DNA of 64,000 nt. Source: Grammothele lineata. Lineage: Eukaryota; Basidiomycota; Agaricomycetes; Polyporales; Polyporaceae. The translations under genes were made by a program, and so were the position numbers. Location: contig NDFF03000002.1 of NCBI GenBank assembly GCA_002150815.3, positions 124,001 through 188,000 on the forward strand. The letters run 5' to 3'. The stretch's first letter is position 1. Every line of letters starts with the position of its first letter. Shown one piece after another: positions 61,912-64,000 of the stretch. Below the pieces are notes generated by a model. The model did not search any database. It saw only the letters and a program-made list of their open reading frames with translations, and was not told where the DNA came from.

Positions 61912-62259
61912 ATAGATGACACCGCTGTGCGCGCGCCGGGCGATGCGTAGTACATACCTCAGGCCTCATATAGCTGGCACGGGCGGGGTTCTGTGGATGT
62001 CCTGATCGCGGAGAGAAGAATACTGTACACACCTGACGCGCACGTATTAGAGATACTTGGCCGCTACTCAGACGGGGTCGCGAGGAGCACGGAGGACTCA
62101 GGAGTGCTGTGTGATCAAGGAGCGGCGCTTGCGGCCCGGGCACCGAGATATTGTTTGCTTGTATTTGGATGTGGCTGGAGGTCGCGATTGATGATTTTAC
62201 GCCGCTCGCGCGATCCCGCATACTTCAAGACTTCGCCAAAGAGCGTTGGTCTTGGATCC
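61912..62259. other. Intergenic
   Basis: Nothing recognised. Confidence 0.5.
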
Positions 62260-62625
62260 CAAGTAGTCTCCGTGGCCGACCACAGATCCCAGCGTTCGCC
62301 ATCATCCACGCTGTCCTGTGAGCACCACCACCCCCACTCTCTACATGTCTGCGATGGCAGCCCACTTACCGCACACACGCCGCCCAGCTCGCCCGTGACC
62401 GTCATCATCATCAGCCTCTTCACATCTTCTTCCCTCGAGACGTCCTCTTAAATAAACACTACGCAAATCCCGTACCCGTCCTTAAGCTTGTCCGCGAGCG
62501 CGACGAGCCGCGTCTGAACGTAGAAGAAGTCGAAGGGCCCGTCGCGCGCGAGGCAGGTCGCGATGGCGTGTCCAATGCTTTCTGTGGCCCCGGTGACGAT
62601 CACGACGCGCTTTGGGGTCGACACT
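62260..62625 (-). pseudogene. SDR relic, exons 1-2, minus strand
   Basis: The minus strand reads STPKRVVIVTGATESIGHAI, then FDFFYVQTRLVALADKLKDG, an in-frame TAA (VVFI*EDVSREEDV) and exon 2 MMANAGICG (near 62300). The start ATG is GTG, and the glycine motif has a Ser change. The remaining exons lie on the opposite strand at 62770-63571. Confidence 0.75.
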
Positions 62626-62769
62626 GCGGTGACTTCAGGTTTCGGGAACGATGGGGGAGAATGTGGGGGATGACTTCTTTTCGGGTCCGCGCTGACTTTG
62701 TGTAGGCTTTTGTATGTCGCGCGTCCGACGAGCGAGCTCCAACCCGTGTCCTTGGAAGATGGCTATGTA

Positions 62770-63571
62770 AAGCCACGATCGCTTGCTGAACATCAACATC
62801 AAAGGAACCTTCTTTTGCTACAAATACGCTGCAATGCATCCTCTCGTGCAGGGTGGCGGTGGTCGTCTTATCGGTGCAGCGTCCATGGCAAGCAAGCAGG
62901 GAACGTCTCGGACCGGAGTTAACTCTTTACATCCGCTCGCTGACGATTGCTTTACCTTGCATGCGCTTGTGCGCAAAGGAGGAGCTCATACGGCTGCTCA
63001 CACCACAACGAAGTTCGCGATCCGTGGAATGACATAGCGTGCAGCGATGGACTATGGAAAGCATGGCATCACGGCGAATTCGTATTCGCCTGGTGTGATA
63101 GAAACACCCCCCGAGTACGCCGTTCCTTCCCTTGACTCGCTCCATGGTTACTGATTGTTTCACGATCTAGTGGCCGGCTTGGACGAGTATCACACGAGCA
63201 TCAGCGGAAACTCTAAAGGGTCGTGGACCAGTCAGGTACGTGCGTGCGTCACGTTTACTTCAGCTGGGTATTGACGTACACGGTTCTCGGTATGCAGTGA
63301 AACTCGGCTTCTCTGCCAGGCCACAATGGACAGCCCGAGGATGTCGCGAAGCTGCTATCGTTCCTCGTGTCCGATGAATTCGTGCCGTTGATTACCGGTG
63401 TGTTCTTCCATTCATACGTTCAGAAGTGCTGGCACCTGACTTGAGCCGCGTCCGGACCCGACCGCACGTTTTAGGTCAATCGGTGAGTTCGCTCGCGTCT
63501 TCTCATTTATTATTTTTTGATATTGATTCCCTTGATAGTATTCTGCAGACGAGGGATTTGCTTCGACTAAG
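62770..63571 (+). pseudogene. SDR relic, exons 3-8, plus strand
   Basis: It reads [20 protein letters not shown]...GAASMASKQG, then TTTKFAIRGMT with a stop, [60 protein letters not shown] and the microexon at 63475-63482. The catalytic YxxxK reads HTTTK. The last exon (near 63540) is shifted relative to YLVDGG...FD. Dead copy. Confidence 0.75.
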
Positions 63572-63902
63572 AGAGGAAGGTGTGGACACAGGTTTTCACC
63601 GCCAGTCCGCAGTTCGAGCAGAGTTATTTTATGTTGCATTGGTGTTGAATTGATGTACGGAGGCACCATTGCCGGTGTATCGTGGTCTGATGTCATGCAT
63701 GACCCACGGCATCTTGCGGAATACCCGCATGCAGCATTGAGCGGCTTCTTCGTCTCTCGTGACAACGATGGCAGGCGATAAGACTCAGTTACGCCCTCTT
63801 CGTCCGTATCATTCTTGAACTGCATCTAGGTCAGTCGCATAGTCCCTACCGAGAGCTGTCTCTAACAACAGTATTTATTCCCTCCTAGATCGATGTTCCA
63901 CT
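63572..63902. other. Intergenic
   Basis: Nothing recognised. Confidence 0.5.
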
Positions 63903-64000
63903 ATGTCGGCAAATGATGATAAGAATCCCGCTAGTCCTCGGGTTCCCACAGAACTCTGTCTCGCTATCATCGACGAGGTCGCTATCGACAGCCGAAGCAA
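63903..64000 (+). CDS. F-box-like protein, 5' end only
   Basis: The last bases encode MSANDDKNPASPRVPTELCL and then AIIDEVAIDS. The P-x-E-L-x-x-x-I-I-D-x-V pattern is the first helix of agaricomycete F-box proteins, as in the gene at 10956. The gene continues outside the window. Confidence 0.5.
   Translation, partial: MSANDDKNPASPRVPTELCLAIIDEVAIDSRS

Overview
The window looks like nuclear DNA of a GC-rich agaricomycete (mushroom-forming basidiomycete). The signs are many short GT-AG introns of about 50-70 nt, a CYP63-like P450, a chromodomain Ty3/Gypsy element, a basidiomycete-type GH15 glycosidase and a fungal Helitron. No gene is assigned to a named locus, because nothing here allows it.

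Layout. 1-17 kb holds a local expansion of one short-chain dehydrogenase/reductase (SDR) family: one copy cut by the window edge, six complete multi-exon copies on both strands, and two eroded relics. An F-box/WD40-type gene (8.3-11 kb) sits among them. One complete copy (3628-4870) has lost the catalytic tyrosine. All six complete copies, and one relic at the far end, share an 8-nt microexon. A P450 gene follows (17.9-20.7 kb), then an AT-rich Helitron (about 21.2-28.6 kb) with one 2402-codon Rep/helicase ORF that carries a C-terminal ubiquitin-protease-like domain.

29-38.4 kb is the most unusual stretch. A seven-exon gene on the minus strand encodes a 522-residue protein. Its first exon is a near copy of the histone H3 tail in which every lysine of the H3 1-20 stretch is changed or moved, and it is followed by a PHD-like zinc finger and a possible His/Cys protease-like region. 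A nine-unit minisatellite lies in its promoter. Next come a fungal 2-oxoglutarate/Fe(II) dioxygenase gene with conserved HxD...H ligands (possibly TET/JBP-like) and two divergent genes of unknown function. I read this block as a candidate chromatin-related island; that link is inference from gene content and proximity.

38.5-42.5 kb is a decayed EST1/SMG6-like gene (TPR region plus PIN domain) with five in-frame stop codons and a frameshift. A tRNA-Gly(GCC) gene lies at 43.8 kb. From 44.2 to 58.2 kb a GH15 glycosidase gene on the minus strand is split by a complete, apparently fresh 9.77-kb chromodomain LTR retrotransposon, with 470-bp LTRs identical by eye, target duplication CGTAA and a single 2889-codon gag-pol ORF. 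The last 6 kb hold a single-pass membrane protein gene, two broken SDR relics (one rearranged, with its halves on opposite strands) and the start of an F-box-like gene.

Limits: exon borders were placed by eye from splice consensus and reading frame. Domain names rest on recognised motifs, not on searches.
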